Origin: Gammaproteobacteria bacterium
GTDB taxonomy: Bacteria > Pseudomonadota > Gammaproteobacteria > HyVt-429
DNA: 64,000 bases
Direction of reading: 5' to 3'
NCBI GenBank assembly: GCA_013152415.1
Contig: JAADGI010000029.1
Coordinates: forward strand, 83,741 to 147,740
A program made the position numbers and the translations under genes. Under the pieces are notes generated by a model. The model had not been told where the DNA came from. It made no database searches and saw only the letters and a list, made by a program, of their open reading frames with translations. Shown piece after piece: positions 54,904-64,000 of the stretch (its first letter is position 1; each line of letters opens with the position of its first letter).

Positions 54904-57165
54904 TCAGCCGGTCAAGGCCATAAAGAGTTGTGGTAATTTTTCCGGCAGGCGTTCGATCTTGTCGATGACCATATACTGATTGCCGAAGATGTCGGTCACG
55001 TAGTCATCAAAGCCCGGCCTGACATTGGCATCAAGATTGATACAATAGGTGTAGATGCCCTGCTGGTCCAGTTCCTGCACCGCCCTATGGGCATCCTCGA
55101 TGAGCTGGCGATCATCCGTCGCGTCGATATCCGAAGGTTCACCGTCGGTGAGTACCAGCAACAATTTCTTATCGGCCTTGCGTGCCCCCAGGTAGTGAGC
55201 GGCATGGCGCAGGGCGGCACCCATGCGCGTGGAATAGCCCGCCTCCATCGCCGCTAACCGTGCCTTCACGGTATCGTCCCAGTGCTCGGTGTAGCCCTTG
55301 ATGTGCTGGTAACGAACCTCGTGCCGGGTATTGGAGGAAAAGCCGGCGATGGCAAAGGCGTCACCCAGTCTTTCGATGGCCCAAGCCAGCAATGCAACGG
55401 CCTCCTGGCTGAGCTGCAAGATAGACTGATCGCAGCCCTCGGGGACCTCATCCAATGATGCGGATAAATCCAGTAACAACATGACGGCGATATCACGACC
55501 ATCATGGCGGTGACTCATATTGATACGTGGATCGGGGGTCGTGCCACACTTAAAATCAATCAACGAGCGAATGGCCACATCCAGATCCAGCTCGCTGCCT
55601 TCTTCCTGGTAGCGGATACGCACATAGTTTTGTGGTTTGAGAAGATCCAGAACCTGTTTTAAGCGCTTGGCCAAGGCACTATGTTTGGCCAATAGCTTGT
55701 CGATATCTGCCGCATTACCGGATGGGTGCAGACTTTCATACAGGCTGACCCAATCGGGTCGATAGGTTTTTGTGCTGTAATCCCATTCAGGGTAGTGCCT
55801 GGGTGGCAGGCCCTCGAACTCTCTCTCTTCCGGCCGCACCTTGTGCTCATCCTCGAACGCCTCCTCTTCATCCCCCTCCTCGATGAACATCCACATGTGC
55901 CGATTATCATCACGATAATCCACCTCGGTATCCTTAAAATGGACATTGGGCAACTGGTCAGATTGGCGTCGGGTCCTGGCGATAAAGGAAACGGCGAGTT
56001 TGGCCACGTCTGCTGTACCGGTGCTGTTGGTTCGCATGGTACTGTGAAAACGATCAACAAACTCTAAAATATCCGGGTCCTTATAGGGGTGGTCCGCATT
56101 GAGAATGGCATAAGACAACATCGCCAGGCGATGGCGAATACAGGACTCCTCTTTAGATTTACACGCATCCTCTTCAGGGGCCGGGTGCAAGGCAATAAAT
56201 AATCGGCGTAACCCTGGGTATTTTTGCATGGCCAGGTATTCCACCCGGCTGTCTTCGAGGATCTCAATCGTGATGCGCTGGAAGGGACTGTAGTTGTCGG
56301 CAATAATAGCCGTGGTCCAACGTTGGTGTGCAGCAATATGGGCCAGCAATGCACGATAGCGGTCTACGCCCCGAATGCCCGCTTTGTCGTCATAGACATC
56401 CGGCACCCGGATACCCAAACGGTCGTAATAGGGCAGCGGTTTGCGAAGATCATCAAAGGCACTGGAGTAAGGGACCAAGTGTGACTTGTCTTGCCACAGG
56501 GCCTGCAGGTACAAATCGAGCTTACGTTCGTTATCAATGAACAGTGTGCCGTGCCGTTCACGTTGCAGGATGGCGCGGCTGTCGGCGGATTGCAGACAAA
56601 AGTAATTACTTTGGCGCTCTGGGTGATTGCTGTAGTTTCGGATACCGTATTCAATCCAGTTTTTCAGCCCCTCCAGTGAAAGCTGATTGAGCAAGAAGGG
56701 TATATGGTTCAAAAGATCGGGCAAGGCGGGACTGGGGATGGTGGTATGAAACCCGTGAATAGAACCCGTCGTGCGCTCCATCATATCGAGCACGATATTG
56801 ATATAGTGCCGTAACAATGCCTCGCTCCCCAAGCGACGAGACGCTTCGGCTATCGTCTGCAGAAAGGGAGGGATGGCCTTGCCATTCGGACTGCGTGAGA
56901 TTGTCCACACCGTTTTAGAGACAAGCGAGAGGGTCGACTCACCTAACTGCGATGCCACCTGCGGCATCTCTTCCAAATAGACCAATACCGGCTCGAAGCC
57001 ACGGCCAATCATGCAAATCAGCGAGGCCCCCTCCAGATAATCTTTAACGCCTTGAGGTGACAATAATGTGGTCGCTTCTTCCATGCAGCCTTCAAAGACC
57101 TCATCCAGGTCCTTGAAGTTGCACTTCAAAATATCACGATAGGCTTGAAGTTCTTCAGCATTCAT
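54904..57165 (-). CDS. cbbO: RuBisCO activation protein CbbO (von Willebrand factor A domain)
   Basis: CbbO works with CbbQ as an AAA+ activase that removes inhibitory sugar phosphates from RuBisCO. The 753-residue protein has an N-terminal helical part of the NorD/CbbO type and a C-terminal VWA domain whose MIDAS motif begins DLSAS in VMLLLDLSASLDEV near residue 550. It belongs to the cbbQ2O2-type pairs that serve form II enzymes. It is the last gene of the cbbM-cbbQ-cbbO block. Confidence 0.88.
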   Translation of the reverse strand: MNAEELQAYRDILKCNFKDLDEVFEGCMEEATTLLSPQGVKDYLEGASLICMIGRGFEPVLVYLEEMPQVASQLGESTLSLVSKTVWTISRSPNGKAIPPFLQTIAEASRRLGSEALLRHYINIVLDMMERTTGSIHGFHTTIPSPALPDLLNHIPFLLNQLSLEGLKNWIEYGIRNYSNHPERQSNYFCLQSADSRAILQRERHGTLFIDNERKLDLYLQALWQDKSHLVPYSSAFDDLRKPLPYYDRLGIRVPDVYDDKAGIRGVDRYRALLAHIAAHQRWTTAIIADNYSPFQRITIEILEDSRVEYLAMQKYPGLRRLFIALHPAPEEDACKSKEESCIRHRLAMLSYAILNADHPYKDPDILEFVDRFHSTMRTNSTGTADVAKLAVSFIARTRRQSDQLPNVHFKDTEVDYRDDNRHMWMFIEEGDEEEAFEDEHKVRPEEREFEGLPPRHYPEWDYSTKTYRPDWVSLYESLHPSGNAADIDKLLAKHSALAKRLKQVLDLLKPQNYVRIRYQEEGSELDLDVAIRSLIDFKCGTTPDPRINMSHRHDGRDIAVMLLLDLSASLDEVPEGCDQSILQLSQEAVALLAWAIERLGDAFAIAGFSSNTRHEVRYQHIKGYTEHWDDTVKARLAAMEAGYSTRMGAALRHAAHYLGARKADKKLLLVLTDGEPSDIDATDDRQLIEDAHRAVQELDQQGIYTYCINLDANVRPGFDDYVTDIFGNQYMVIDKIERLPEKLPQLFMALTG

Positions 57166-57252
57166 AACTATTATTTTGCCACGGTGATTATAGCGATACC
57201 CACAAAAACAAAATCAGAGTTTTCCCTCTGTACCTCTATGGCTAAATTTGCT

Positions 57253-58056
57253 TCAAACGAAAACAGCATCAATGGCGTGATCCAGGGTATCCCGGATATC
57301 AGCATCGTCGGTGATGGGCCGGACCAGCGCCATACGACAGGCATCGGGGGCGGCTATGCCTTTTTCCATCAACTGAGCCGCATAAACCAATAGGCGTGTT
57401 GAAATGCCTTCGTCCAGCCCATGGCCTTTCAGATTACGCGCAGTTTGTGCAATCTTTACCAACTTTGCCGCCGACTCACTATCAATACCGGACTCTTTGA
57501 CAACAATATCCGCTTCGACAGCGGCGCTGGGGTAGTCGAAGTCCATACCTGTAAAGCGTTGTTTGGTGGATTGCTTGAGATCCTTCATCAGGCTCTGATA
57601 ACCCGGGTTATAGGAGATCACCAGCTGAAAATCCGGGTGGGCATCAATGAGCTCACCCTTTTTATCCAGGGGCAACGCACGGCGATGATCGGTCAGCGGA
57701 TGAATGACAACGGTGGTGTCCTGCCTTGCCTCAACAATCTCGTCCAGATAGCAAATGGCGCCGATACGGGCGGCAACCGTCAAGGGACCGTCCAGCCAGC
57801 GCGTACCATCGGCATCGAGCAGATAACGACCTACCAGGTCAGAGGCAGTCATGTCTTCATTACAGGCAACGGTAATCAGTGGCCTGCCCAGCTTCCACGC
57901 CATGTATTCTATAAAACGTGACTTACCGCAACCGGTAGGTCCTTTGATCATCACGGGTAAACGCGCCGCATAGGCCGCCGCATAAAGCTCCACTTCATTG
58001 GCCTGGACCTGGTAAAAGGGTTCATCTTTGATTACATATTGATCGGTATCATTCAT
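57253..58056 (-). CDS. cbbQ: RuBisCO activation AAA+ ATPase CbbQ
   Basis: The 267-residue MoxR-type ATPase has Walker A GPTGCGKSRF (about 38-47), Walker B ICYLDEIVEA near 95, and the sensor segment QLVISYNPGYQSL. CbbQ forms hexamers with CbbO bound, and remodels form I or II RuBisCO. It lies between cbbM and cbbO, and a terminator precedes it after cbbM. Confidence 0.93.
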   Translation of the reverse strand: MNDTDQYVIKDEPFYQVQANEVELYAAAYAARLPVMIKGPTGCGKSRFIEYMAWKLGRPLITVACNEDMTASDLVGRYLLDADGTRWLDGPLTVAARIGAICYLDEIVEARQDTTVVIHPLTDHRRALPLDKKGELIDAHPDFQLVISYNPGYQSLMKDLKQSTKQRFTGMDFDYPSAAVEADIVVKESGIDSESAAKLVKIAQTARNLKGHGLDEGISTRLLVYAAQLMEKGIAAPDACRMALVRPITDDADIRDTLDHAIDAVFV

Positions 58057-58190
58057 GGCTACTGTACCCTTATCGGTGGCATCGATAGATCATATTGATT
58101 CATCAATGTATAACAATATTCAGCAATATCAATGGGCCATATACCGTTCTCGTGCCCTCCTGCACCCTGCGGCATGATATCTTCCCTGGT

Positions 58191-58220
58191 CAAAAAAAAC
58201 CCCCGCACTGGGCGAGGGTT
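58191..58220 (-). terminator. Intrinsic terminator after cbbM
   Basis: On the minus strand the stem AACCCTCGC/GCGGGGGTT (58212-58220 and 58198-58206) has a 5-base loop and is followed by a T-run (58192-58199). It lies between cbbM and cbbQ, so most transcripts should stop after cbbM and only a fraction reach cbbQO. Confidence 0.75.
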
Positions 58221-58242
58221 CTTTTTGTACGGAACGTTCGCC

Positions 58243-59628
58243 CTACTTGTGAACGCCGAGCTTATCTCTCCAGCCTGGAAAAATCTGGTCGGCATCGCCC
58301 GGAAAGGATTCGAAGGCACGCGCAAACTCGTTGTGCTCTTTCGCGAACTCAATCGGGTCAGCACCCTCTTTCCAGCATTGATAGGCCTGGCGCAAAGAAA
58401 TGGCCCCTGCTGCAGGACTGTCGACATGGCCGTAGGAACCGCCACCGGCGGTGTTGATGACATTACCGTGACCCAGGTTCTCGAAGAAACCGGGCAGACG
58501 CAAAGCATTCATGCCACCGGAGATAATGGGGGTCGTCGGCTTCATGCCATACCACTTTTGGTAATAGACCGGACCCTGGCACTCGTCACGCTCAATCATG
58601 TAGGCGATGATCTTGTCGTCACGCCCACCTTCCATTTTACCGTAGCCCATGGTGCCAACATGGATGCCGGAGGCACCCTGTAGACGGGACATCTTGGCCA
58701 ACACAAAGGCGGTGTAACCACGCTTGGAACTGGGTGAGGTGATAGCACCGTGACCGGCACGGTGATAATGCAGGTATTGGTTCGGGTACTGACGGCGGGC
58801 CGTGGTGACCATGCCGGGACCCCCGACATAACCGTCGACCAGGAAGGCCACCTTGTCGGCATCTTCACCAAAGGTTTCCAGAATATAGTCCGCACGGGCG
58901 CACATTTCATAGTGGTCGTCGGCGGTGATGTTGGCGGAAAACAGCTTGGCCTCACCCGTCTCATCCTGGGCACGCTTCATGGCATCGGCCACCAGCGGTA
59001 TCACTTTCTTGGTCGGTGCAAACACCTGATTGCCCTGTGGCTCATCGTTCTTGATGAAGTCACCCCCCAACCAGAACTGGTAGGCCGCTTCGGCGAAAGG
59101 CTCGGGGCGCAGGCCCAGTTTGGGCTTGATAATGGTACCGGCGATATAACCGCCATCCTTGAGTGGGCGACCCAGGATACGCCACATATCGGTGATGTCC
59201 TTGGCCGGACCGTCAAACAATTGAATGGCACGCTCGGGCACATGGAAGTCGATCATCTGACCATGGGCGATATCACCCATACCCTGATTGTTTCCAATAC
59301 ACAGGGTCAAAAAGGAGACCAGCATCAACCGGCCATCGGTGATGTTGCGATCAAACAAATCCAGCGGATAGGCGATACGCATGTCTTCGGTGGCTTCGTC
59401 AATATAGTAAACCAGCGCGTCCACACCCTTGGTGAAGTCATCGGTGGTGCAGACTTCCACATTGGTACCGGTGGATGACTCAGCCGCGAAATGGGTGGCT
59501 GCCTCAAGGTAGCCGTGGCCATCGGCCGGTTTCATCTTGTAGGCGACAAGGATATGTTTGCCACCTGCGATCAGGTCTTCTTCTTTCAGACTCAGGTCCG
59601 AATAGCGTGCGGATTGGTCCAATGCCAT
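58243..59628 (-). CDS. cbbM: Form II ribulose-bisphosphate carboxylase
   Basis: The 461-residue enzyme fixes CO2 onto ribulose 1,5-bisphosphate. It has the active-site lysine in IIKPKLGL (K168). The carbamylated lysine is K193 in [14 protein letters not shown] with D195 and E196 metal ligands. YHRAGHGA and the loop-6 lysine in MGYGKMEG follow. The sequence is form II (dimers, no small subunit), which is common in organisms fixing carbon at elevated CO2 or low O2. AGGAG precedes the ATG. The promoter region is shared with the divergent cbbR. Confidence 0.98.
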   Translation of the reverse strand: MALDQSARYSDLSLKEEDLIAGGKHILVAYKMKPADGHGYLEAATHFAAESSTGTNVEVCTTDDFTKGVDALVYYIDEATEDMRIAYPLDLFDRNITDGRLMLVSFLTLCIGNNQGMGDIAHGQMIDFHVPERAIQLFDGPAKDITDMWRILGRPLKDGGYIAGTIIKPKLGLRPEPFAEAAYQFWLGGDFIKNDEPQGNQVFAPTKKVIPLVADAMKRAQDETGEAKLFSANITADDHYEMCARADYILETFGEDADKVAFLVDGYVGGPGMVTTARRQYPNQYLHYHRAGHGAITSPSSKRGYTAFVLAKMSRLQGASGIHVGTMGYGKMEGGRDDKIIAYMIERDECQGPVYYQKWYGMKPTTPIISGGMNALRLPGFFENLGHGNVINTAGGGSYGHVDSPAAGAISLRQAYQCWKEGADPIEFAKEHNEFARAFESFPGDADQIFPGWRDKLGVHK

Positions 59629-59771
59629 GTTTCAACTCCTAGCGTTTATAGTAAATAAGCCCCCCGGCAACAGCCCTTTCTGCTCGCTGCTTGGCTGGCC
59701 CCAAAAGGGCCACCGGGCGTCAAGGTGGGTGGACTATACGCCCATGAAAGTATAAATTAAACTAAGATATA

Positions 59772-59799
59772 ATGATCAATATCATAAGTATTTACTTAT
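59772..59799. promoter_or_regulatory. Likely CbbR operators in the cbbM-cbbR divergent region
   Basis: A perfect 16-base palindrome ATAAGTA-TT-TACTTAT is at 59784-59799. An overlapping ATGAT-CAAT-ATCAT is at 59772-59785. The first contains TAA-N8-TTA, which fits the CbbR consensus TNA-N7/8-TNA. The region lies just before the cbbR start, on the side where LysR regulators bind to control the divergent gene. Confidence 0.6.
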
Positions 59800-59815
59800 A
59801 CATGAGCCCCCTCCG

Positions 59816-60730
59816 ATGCATGTCACACTGAGACAATTGCAAGTCTTTGAGGCCGTCGCCCGGCACTTGAGCTACACCCAGGCGGCCCAGGAGCTCCATC
59901 TCACCCAGCCTGCAGTTTCCATGCAAATCAAACAGCTAGAGGAAAATATTGGCCTTGCCCTGCTCGAACAGCTGGGTAAACAGACCTTCCTGACCGAGGC
60001 CGGTCGTGAGATGCACCACTACAGTCGAAGTATCGCCCAACAATTGACCGAGGCAAGCGAAGTCATCGAACAACTCAAGGGTATGAAATGCGGCAGATTG
60101 GTCATCGCCGTGGCGGGGACCGCCAATTATTTTGCCCCTCGCCTGCTGGCGGTGTTTTCACGCCAATATGAGGGGGTAACCGTGAGCCTGGATGTCACCA
60201 ACCGTGCCGGCCTGCTGCAACACCTGGAAGACAATGATAGCGATATGGTCATTATGGGGATGCCCCCCAAAGAAATGGAGCTGGATGCCGCCGCGTTCAT
60301 GGACAACCCGCTGGTAATTATTGCACCTAAAGACCACGAGCTGGCCAATACAAACAATATTCCGTTGTCACGCTTACAACGCGAGACCTTTGTGGTGCGG
60401 GAGCAAGGCTCCGGTACCCGTATTGCCATGGAGCGCTTCTTTACGGAAAACGGCATCAGCATTACCACCGGTATGGAGATGAGCAGCAACGAGGCCATCA
60501 AGCAGGCCGTGGAGGCCGGTCTGGGCTTGGGCATCGTTTCCCTCCATACCCTTGAACTGGAACTGGAGACCCAGCGCCTGGTGGTCCTCAATGCCGAGTC
60601 CTTCCCCATCCTGCGTCGCTGGTATGTGGTACACCGCCACGGCAAGCGTCTGTCGCCCGTGGCGTTGGCATTCAAACAATTTATGCTGACCGAGGCCGGT
60701 AGGCTGCTACACCAGCACGCCCTCGCCTAG
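59816..60730 (+). CDS. cbbR: LysR-family transcriptional regulator CbbR
   Basis: The 304-residue protein has the LysR winged helix (LRQLQVFEAVARHLSYTQAA; LTQPAVSMQIKQLEENIG at about 29-46) and an effector domain like that of CbbR proteins. Divergence from cbbM identifies it as the RuBisCO regulator. It usually autoregulates and responds to Calvin-cycle metabolites such as RuBP, by analogy with studied CbbRs. Confidence 0.9.
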   Translation: MHVTLRQLQVFEAVARHLSYTQAAQELHLTQPAVSMQIKQLEENIGLALLEQLGKQTFLTEAGREMHHYSRSIAQQLTEASEVIEQLKGMKCGRLVIAVAGTANYFAPRLLAVFSRQYEGVTVSLDVTNRAGLLQHLEDNDSDMVIMGMPPKEMELDAAAFMDNPLVIIAPKDHELANTNNIPLSRLQRETFVVREQGSGTRIAMERFFTENGISITTGMEMSSNEAIKQAVEAGLGLGIVSLHTLELELETQRLVVLNAESFPILRRWYVVHRHGKRLSPVALAFKQFMLTEAGRLLHQHALA

Positions 60731-60735
60731 GAATA

Positions 60736-61635
60736 TCAAGTGTCGGCCCAAAGCCAGGCCGCACCCCTTACACCACCGGAATCACCGTATTGGGGTGGAC
60801 ACAAGCAGGTGTCGACCCGATCAGAAAAGACATACTGGCCCCAACGCCCGGGAATCTCTGTGTACAGGCTGGAAATATTCGACATCCCACCACCCAGGAC
60901 AATGACATCGGGGTCCAGGATGTTGATCACATGGGCCAGGGCCCGGGCCATACGATCACAATAGGTTTCCAGGCTCCTCTGGCAATCAGGCTCACCCGCC
61001 CCTGCCCCCGCAACAATCTCCCGAGTGCTGAGCTGGGTGCCACTGATCTGCAGGTGTGACCGCTGCAGGCCTGGGCCGGACAGAAAGGTCTCGATACAAC
61101 CGCTCGAGCCACAGTAACACTGCGGCCCCGGCCATTCTTCAGGCTGTGGCCAAGGCAACGGGTTATGCCCCCATTCCCCGGCAATGGCATTGGGACCCGT
61201 CAAGATTTTTTTGTTCACCACCACCCCGGCACCGGTGCCGGTACCGATGATCACACCAAAAACCACTTCGCCACGGACACCGGCACCGTCCACCGCCTCG
61301 GACAGGGCAAAACAATTGGCATCATTGGCCAAACGTACTGGCCGATCCAGAGTCTGCTCCAAATCGCGTAACAGGGGCTGACCATTGAGGCACGCCGTAT
61401 TGGAATTTTTCAAAAGACCGGTGGCCCGAGACAAGGCCCCCGGTGTGCCCACCCCTACGCTGCCGGGCTGTTGAAGCTCTAACTCAGCATCGACCACCAA
61501 ATTGGCGATCACATCGAGAATCTTCCGGTAATCATCAGCTGGAGTGGCACAACGCCGCCGCAACAACACTTGCCCAACCTCGTCCAAGGCAACGATCTCA
61601 ATCTTGGTGCCGCCCAGATCGATCCCCAGTCTCAT
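60736..61635 (-). CDS. ROK-family sugar kinase (fructokinase-like)
   Basis: The 299-residue protein has the ATPase motif GIDLGGTKIEIVALDE near the N-terminus, and LANDANCFALSEAV and VIIGTGTGAGVVVN in the sugar site. The ROK zinc-binding CYCGSSGCIETFLSG segment is near residue 172-186. Members phosphorylate glucose, fructose, mannose or N-acetylglucosamine; the substrate is not certain. ATG 61635 is used; the preceding GTG would add one residue. It is convergent with cbbR, 5 bases apart. Confidence 0.88.
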   Translation of the reverse strand: MRLGIDLGGTKIEIVALDEVGQVLLRRRCATPADDYRKILDVIANLVVDAELELQQPGSVGVGTPGALSRATGLLKNSNTACLNGQPLLRDLEQTLDRPVRLANDANCFALSEAVDGAGVRGEVVFGVIIGTGTGAGVVVNKKILTGPNAIAGEWGHNPLPWPQPEEWPGPQCYCGSSGCIETFLSGPGLQRSHLQISGTQLSTREIVAGAGAGEPDCQRSLETYCDRMARALAHVINILDPDVIVLGGGMSNISSLYTEIPGRWGQYVFSDRVDTCLCPPQYGDSGGVRGAAWLWADT

Positions 61636-62218
61636 CACTCCAACGCACTCCCAGTAACCACCCTAGAATATTTAGACCATATTACCCTGCACCCGCTATC
61701 ACGGCCTCGTAATTGAGGCTTCGATCCCTATCTGGAGTCCCCACAATCCCACTGCCCATTCGGCCGAAACTGGCTTAGCCCACGTTGGTGGAAACAGGTA
61801 AATATAAACAATCAGTTAGCTATGGTGGGTATACAAAAAACAGGCAGTTATTATGCTAATCTAGATTAGATTCTATAAAAATACCATAACCATATGATTT
61901 ATCTATTTATTTTTATTCCGCACTCGCTGACCAAAAAAGTAAACTATTTCACATAAATACTAAATAAAGCGTGTACACGGCTCGGTTTCCGATTAGAATC
62001 GGGACTATAAGGGACCGCTTCCGACCAACGGGGCATTTCTGCCGATGGCCAACAGCCATCAACAGGAACTTGAGCAAACTACACCACTGCCACACAGGGC
62101 AAGGCGTAGATACTCTAGCCGGTCTTTACGCGATTTAGAAGGGAGGCTTTAGCTTGCCAAAGGTTGCTTGGTGTAACTGAGGCAAACAAGGCTTTCTCAA
62201 TGTTGAGGGTTAAGAAAA
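61636..62218. other. Intergenic region between a ROK kinase and the secreted protein
   Basis: About 580 bases with no supported gene. It contains a 14-bp palindrome CTAATCT-AGATTAG (61856-61869) and AT-rich stretches around 61850-61970. GAGGGTTAAG lies before the ATG at 62219. It probably holds the promoters for both flanking genes. Confidence 0.5.
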
Positions 62219-64000
62219 ATGAAATACATCAAAAATATTCTAGCAACAGCGGTGACACTATTTATGTTTGTCGGCCTGGCCCCACAAACTGCTATTTCCG
62301 CTCCCAACGACTTTTCGACATTTCCGGATCAGCCGAACGATACCAGTGGTAAGTTTATCAACATTGCCGGAGCATTTTTCAAAACACCCTACATACCGAC
62401 AGTATTCTTCATTGCCCTACCCAGCGATGCGACCAGCTTCGACGTTGAGATTTTTGACGGAGACATGGGACTGACACTTTTTCCAGGCTTTGTCAGGAAC
62501 TATGATGGCAATTATGACCAATCACTGGGTACGCCCTACACCACTACCGATCCGTCAGATTTTAGTTATCGTTTAATACCAGACCCACTCAAGGATTTGT
62601 CCACCACCACAGCGGTGGTAACCAAAAGCAGTAACGATTTCGGCAATGCTACCTGGGAATCCCTGGCCTCTGCCCGACCCGTGGACGCGGCAGCCCAAAG
62701 CCCCACCGGAAACTATTTCTATCGCCTTGAGGTCGTCTACAACGGTGACCCGGATGCAGACATTTTTCTGAATGGCTATAAGGTGCGTGCACGCCAGAAT
62801 GGCGGTTCCACCCAAGCCCAGATCAGCGTCTTTCAGCAGATCAGTGTGGTCGGTGCGCCCATCAATTTTGTTATCCCAGATGCTGCAATTGGGACACCGG
62901 AAAATACCTATGATGGAAATTGGGACTTCACCCTGGTCCTGACGGAAGTTGCCGTCCCCTCCGTGGAATTCCGTGAAAATGATGCAGACCATTTCGCTGA
63001 CCTACTGCCGCCGGACAATATCTCCCCCGGGGCTCCACTGGATGACAACTCAGCCAATACGGCACTGAGGATATCACCCAGTATTCGGTATGAGGTCTTC
63101 GACCCAAATAACCAGTCCATAAGGGTTGAGACCGATCCATCAGGCAACATCGAAACTGAAACTTTTGTGTATGCTCCCACATACGGTGCACCAGCGGGCG
63201 GTTACCTGTGGCGCTGGACCGGCGTTGATGCGTTCAATACCTTCAGCCTGTTCGCAGACAATGAGTTCTATGCCATAAACTGCAATAGAGACTGTCTCTC
63301 CCCCCTATTCAGGGTGGGTGATTTCGTCTGGATGGATGTGAACGGCAACGGTAAACAGGACACGGGCGAGTCCGGCGTTGGTGGCGTAACCGTCAACCTG
63401 ACTGACGCTACGGGTAATGTCATCGCCTCCACGACGACCAGTGCCGATGGCTATTACATCTTCCCGGACCTAAACGTCGGTACCTACACTGCGGTGATCG
63501 CTAGCGACAACTTTAATGTCGGCGGCCCCTTAGAAGACCTGATTTCCACCACGGGTGGTGAAGAAATCACCGATACGATCGTCAATGCAGATGTCCTGAG
63601 CTACGATTTCGGGTACATACCCGCCGCCGCCTGTGACGGCGAGTGTGAAGGCAAGGTCACAACCCTGACGATCAAGTACAACGGTACATCGCCTACCAAT
63701 ATAGAGGTCTATCAGAAAAAGATTTCGACACAATTGTTTGCAGGCTTAATCGATCCTGGTGACACCTTTATCGTTAATGGCTTGGACAAAAAGGGGACCC
63801 TGGGCACCCAGATCAATATTTTTGGCGTCACCGGAGCCGGAGGCTGCGTAGTCAGCAACCATGGTGGCGGCGATAACGACAATAACGGTCATGGCAACGA
63901 CAACGGTGGCAACGACAACGGTGGCAACGACAACGGTGGCAACGACAACGGTGGCAACGACAACGGTGGCAATGACAACGGTGGCAATGACAACGGTGGC
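62219..64000 (+). CDS. Large secreted protein with SdrD-B-like domain and NDNGG repeats, 3' end beyond the window
   Basis: The frame is open for 594 codons to the right edge. A signal peptide ([20 protein letters not shown] ... TAISA) is followed by about 340 residues of unknown beta-rich sequence. An SdrD-B-like domain ([20 protein letters not shown] near residue 365; [20 protein letters not shown] near 405-424) comes next, then a small cysteine-bearing domain (CDGECEGK). A run of the pentapeptide NDNGG (7 copies) reaches the edge. SdrD-B domains are found in surface adhesins; the repeat may be a flexible linker. It could be an adhesin or a surface-layer or matrix protein. Confidence 0.8.
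   Translation, partial: MKYIKNILATAVTLFMFVGLAPQTAISAPNDFSTFPDQPNDTSGKFINIAGAFFKTPYIPTVFFIALPSDATSFDVEIFDGDMGLTLFPGFVRNYDGNYDQSLGTPYTTTDPSDFSYRLIPDPLKDLSTTTAVVTKSSNDFGNATWESLASARPVDAAAQSPTGNYFYRLEVVYNGDPDADIFLNGYKVRARQNGGSTQAQISVFQQISVVGAPINFVIPDAAIGTPENTYDGNWDFTLVLTEVAVPSVEFRENDADHFADLLPPDNISPGAPLDDNSANTALRISPSIRYEVFDPNNQSIRVETDPSGNIETETFVYAPTYGAPAGGYLWRWTGVDAFNTFSLFADNEFYAINCNRDCLSPLFRVGDFVWMDVNGNGKQDTGESGVGGVTVNLTDATGNVIASTTTSADGYYIFPDLNVGTYTAVIASDNFNVGGPLEDLISTTGGEEITDTIVNADVLSYDFGYIPAAACDGECEGKVTTLTIKYNGTSPTNIEVYQKKISTQLFAGLIDPGDTFIVNGLDKKGTLGTQINIFGVTGAGGCVVSNHGGGDNDNNGHGNDNGGNDNGGNDNGGNDNGGNDNGGNDNGGNDNGG
63896..64000 (+). repeat. 15-bp tandem repeat coding for NDNGG
   Basis: Seven full units of AACGACAACGGTGGC run from 63896 to the window edge; the last two begin AAT. 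The run continues beyond the window by an unknown number of units. Being in frame, length changes would alter the protein linker without a frameshift. Confidence 0.95.

Noticed and set aside
62040..62160. Possible cyclic-di-GMP (GEMM) riboswitch upstream of the secreted protein
   Set aside because: A short CACAGGGCAA resembles the GEMM start, but the conserved GNAA-tetraloop receptor and the second helix could not be found.
63896..64000. CRISPR-like direct repeats at the right edge
   Set aside because: The 15-bp units are contiguous without spacers and are in frame, coding for NDNGG.

Overview
This window reads as a chromosomal segment of a sulfur-oxidiser-like, autotrophic gammaproteobacterium. 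Gene orders such as queA-tgt-yajC-secD-secF, nrdR-ribD-ribE-ribB-ribH-nusB-thiL-pgpA, hrcA/grpE/dnaK/dnaJ and fur-bamE-rnfH-ratA-smpB-ssrA are those of Gammaproteobacteria. A form II RuBisCO gene with cbbQ and cbbO, facing a cbbR regulator, indicates CO2 fixation by the Calvin cycle. I cannot name genus or species from the sequence alone.

Layout. 1-13.5 kb is a long minus-strand housekeeping block (riboflavin and thiamine synthesis, NrdR, GlyA, Sec accessory proteins, queuosine tRNA modification), preceded at the left edge by the end of a zinc-ribbon gene. A tRNA-Leu(CAA) follows at 13.6 kb. 13.9-19.2 kb holds plus-strand genes for a glutathione transferase, an SpmA/SpmB-like membrane pair, OxyR, a peroxiredoxin-glutaredoxin fusion with a near-perfect OxyR operator, and a TauD-like dioxygenase. 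19.3-25.9 kb is minus strand: NhaA, then the heat-shock cluster with two readable sigma-32 promoters. NadK, RecN, Fur, BamE, a double-thioredoxin protein, RnfH, RatA, an NSS transporter, SmpB and tmRNA follow.

The tmRNA 3' end is the attachment site of a relic genomic island of about 6.25 kb (34.0-40.3 kb). It is bounded by a 15-bp direct repeat of the tmRNA end, with related GGGGCAAC repeats inside both ends and only the first codons of an integrase left. It carries an OLD-family ATPase/TOPRIM nuclease, a DUF2130 coiled-coil protein, a two-gene small membrane module, a CsrA paralogue and an uncharacterised protein. Three of the gaps hold attC-like inverted repeats, so part of the island may be a cassette array without an integron integrase. 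This is the most unusual part of the window.

Beyond the island come a PAS-GGDEF-EAL protein, an MFS transporter with a repeat-rich and partly duplicated downstream region, a three-gene set (glycosyltransferase, phosphorylase-like, SDR), an STT3-like membrane protein, a P-type cation ATPase, an acyltransferase, CBS and DUF6164 proteins and a histidine phosphatase. The carbon-fixation locus follows: cbbO-cbbQ-cbbM on the minus strand, with cbbR divergent. A ROK sugar kinase and a large secreted SdrD-B-domain protein close the window. The latter runs off the right edge inside an (NDNGG)n repeat.
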